DNA of 64,000 nt from contig NZ_JANUBZ010000003.1 of assembly GCF_024808665.1 (NCBI RefSeq), positions 62,001 to 126,000 on the forward strand. The letters are read 5' to 3'. The notes beneath the pieces were generated by a model, which was not told where the DNA came from, did not search any database, and worked only from the letters and a program-made list of their open reading frames with translations. The DNA comes from Mucilaginibacter empetricola (GTDB lineage: Bacteria > Bacteroidota > Bacteroidia > Sphingobacteriales > Sphingobacteriaceae). Shown one piece after another: positions 62,594 through 64,000 of the stretch. How positions within the stretch are numbered: position 1 is the first letter of the stretch; each line of letters opens with the position of its first letter. Both the position numbers and the translations under genes were made by a program.

Positions 62594-64000
62594 TTAAAAA
62601 GGATAGCCTATAGCCAAATTAAAAACCAGGTTCTGGCTTCGCCAGGTTGAGCTTGCAAAGTCAATTTTGTCAATCACCACCCTTTGTCCTAACGGTAAAT
62701 ACGGCTCAACAAGCGGGAAACCGACATCCAAACGTAAAATTAATACAGTAAGATTGAAACGTAAACCGGCTCCGGCATCTGCGGCTATCTCACTTAAAAA
62801 GTTTTTACTGAATGCTCCGCCGGGTTGGCCGGGCGTGCTATGCATGAGCCATATGTTGCCGGCATCAATAAATAATGCGCCTTCTACTATGCTGAATAGA
62901 TGGGGACGGTATTCTACGTTTGCTTCAATCTTTATGTCGCCTGATTCATCGGGTAAGAAATTGGTTCCTTGAGTTAATTCTTCGGGTATGCGATAAGATC
63001 CCGGGCCAATGGAGTGCGCCTGGAAACCCCGCAAACTATTGGAACCACCAATAAAATATTGCTGAGAATAGGGGAGCACCGTTGAATTTCCATAAGGTAT
63101 ACCCACATCAACCATAAAGCGCGTGGCGATTTTACTATCTGTAGAAACTTTATGAAAATACCTGATCTCATTTTCCAGCTTGATGTACTGATTAAATGGT
63201 GTGCCAAAAATCTTGCTTACTTTCCCAGCCAGCGTGTCAGCACCGGTAACAATCCCATACAAATTACCAGATAAACTCACCTTTCCATTATAATATAGCG
63301 TGTTGGTTCTAAGCGATTCGCTTGTATTAGTCCAGGTGTAGCTGTATGAGGGGCCAAAAGTAAATTGCCTGTTAATAACATGCGCCAACGCCGGGTTGCG
63401 TGTTTTTTGAATGCTATCCAGGTAAAGTTGACTTACATGCTCCGGATCAACAAAAGTAACAGTCAATAATTCCAGGTCCTCTTGCTTGTATAGGCTGGGC
63501 TTCCACTGATAGCCGTAGGATACATTAAATGAGTTAAGGGTATACAGTTGAGTTCTGTCAATCAATGTATAGCCGGTGGTTAAAATTGTGCGTGGTATAT
63601 AGGCATTATTTGCTGCAAAGTTAAAGGGCCATATAAACCTTGGCCATGTAATGGAAGGTTGTATACCTGTTTGATAAACATTGTATCCGGAGCTGTATTT
63701 GCCAAACTGAACATCGGTACTTCCAAATAAAGTTACTGTAAGTAGCTCGGCGCCTTTAAAAAGGTTTCTGTTTTTAAAACTCAGATTAATTTGAGCCCCT
63801 TCGTAATTAGCTGATGTTTGCCGCCCCACCACATCAACCTGTAAGGATTTTTTCTTTTGCTGAGTCAGAAAATAATAGATATCCAGTTTCGCCGAATCGG
63901 GCGTAACATCTTCAAATCGATTTTTAACAAACTTAAAAGGGCCCAGCTCAACAAATCTGCTTAATGAATTGTTATGTTTGGTGCGGTTATAAATATCGTT
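62594..64000 (-). CDS. Omp85 (BamA/TamA) family outer-membrane protein, 3' part
   Basis: The frame stays open to the window edge, so this is the C-terminal part (about 469 residues visible) of a gene that starts outside; a GTG at 63832 is not the true start. The visible N-terminal part resembles the last POTRA domain (LGPFKFVKNRFEDV, then LDIYYFLTQQKKKSLQVDV), and the rest is a 16-strand barrel with GGSNSLRGFQAHSIGPG, the conserved VRGF/Y-like lid-lock motif as LRGF, and a final strand ending in Phe (NLVFNLAIGYPF). It may be TamA/TamL-like; which Omp85 cannot be told without the N-terminus. Confidence 0.88.
   Translation of the reverse strand, partial: NDIYNRTKHNNSLSRFVELGPFKFVKNRFEDVTPDSAKLDIYYFLTQQKKKSLQVDVVGRQTSANYEGAQINLSFKNRNLFKGAELLTVTLFGSTDVQFGKYSSGYNVYQTGIQPSITWPRFIWPFNFAANNAYIPRTILTTGYTLIDRTQLYTLNSFNVSYGYQWKPSLYKQEDLELLTVTFVDPEHVSQLYLDSIQKTRNPALAHVINRQFTFGPSYSYTWTNTSESLRTNTLYYNGKVSLSGNLYGIVTGADTLAGKVSKIFGTPFNQYIKLENEIRYFHKVSTDSKIATRFMVDVGIPYGNSTVLPYSQQYFIGGSNSLRGFQAHSIGPGSYRIPEELTQGTNFLPDESGDIKIEANVEYRPHLFSIVEGALFIDAGNIWLMHSTPGQPGGAFSKNFLSEIAADAGAGLRFNLTVLILRLDVGFPLVEPYLPLGQRVVIDKIDFASSTWRSQNLVFNLAIGYPF

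Overview
The window comes from the chromosome of a Bacteroidota bacterium, most likely of the family Sphingobacteriaceae (Mucilaginibacter/Pedobacter-like). The reasons are the gene order rpsU-xerC-hpf-tRNAs-tuf-secE-nusG-rplKAJL-rpoBC-DUF3467, the near absence of Shine-Dalgarno sequences apart from a few striking exceptions, promoters of the TAnnTTTG type, lipoproteins with Bacteroidota-style lipoboxes, and PAS-rich sensor proteins. The family assignment is an inference from general resemblance; no 16S gene is present.

Layout. (1) 1-1087: a small accessory-looking module with the tail of an unidentified gene, an XRE regulator, and a translationally coupled DUF5678-like / retropepsin-SEC-C pair. 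(2) 1344-5623: a DUF2130 coiled-coil protein, an acyl-CoA dehydrogenase and a PAS histidine kinase. (3) 5815-21015: the translation and transcription super-cluster: rpsU, xerC, hpf, four tRNAs (Thr, Tyr, Gly, Thr), tuf, tRNA-Trp, secE, nusG, rplK, rplA, rplJ, rplL, rpoB, rpoC. Its spacers hold hairpins and imperfect palindromes. (4) 21129-47821: a Wzx/Wzy-dependent exopolysaccharide or capsule locus of about 26.7 kb, all on the plus strand. It holds a UDP-sugar dehydrogenase, an outer-membrane export protein, a BY-kinase with a Gly-Tyr repeat tail, a CMP-sugar cassette with a possible CMP-sugar transferase (DUF115-like), flippase, polymerase, several glycosyltransferases, two secreted polysaccharide-acting proteins, and GDP-fucose and partial dTDP-rhamnose pathways. 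(5) 47822-54088: housekeeping genes, mostly minus strand: miaA, a pRiA4b ORF-3-like protein, cca, tsaC-like, a GT9 heptosyltransferase, dapD and an S4-domain protein. (6) 54466-64000: the polyprenyl-phosphate glycosyl-1-phosphate transferase that probably starts the polysaccharide, then a nucleoside deaminase, an OmpH/Skp-like lipoprotein, gyrB, a second retropepsin, a PAS protein without a kinase ATPase domain, and the 3' part of an Omp85 (BamA/TamA) gene cut by the window end.

How the parts work together. The ribosomal/RNAP cluster appears to be controlled by a Bacteroidota promoter, a possible boxA, inter-gene hairpins and, at rpsU, hpf and rpoC, unusually good Shine-Dalgarno sequences. 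The first of these matches the bS21 autoregulation known from Flavobacterium. The polysaccharide locus supplies activated sugars (UDP-uronate, GDP-Fuc, dTDP-Rha, an unknown CMP-sugar), assembles a repeat unit on a lipid made by the 54466 enzyme, flips and polymerises it, and exports it through the OPX/BY-kinase pair. The tRNA maturation genes miaA, cca and tsaC match what the tRNAs encoded here need. No rRNA, CRISPR array, transposase or prophage was seen.
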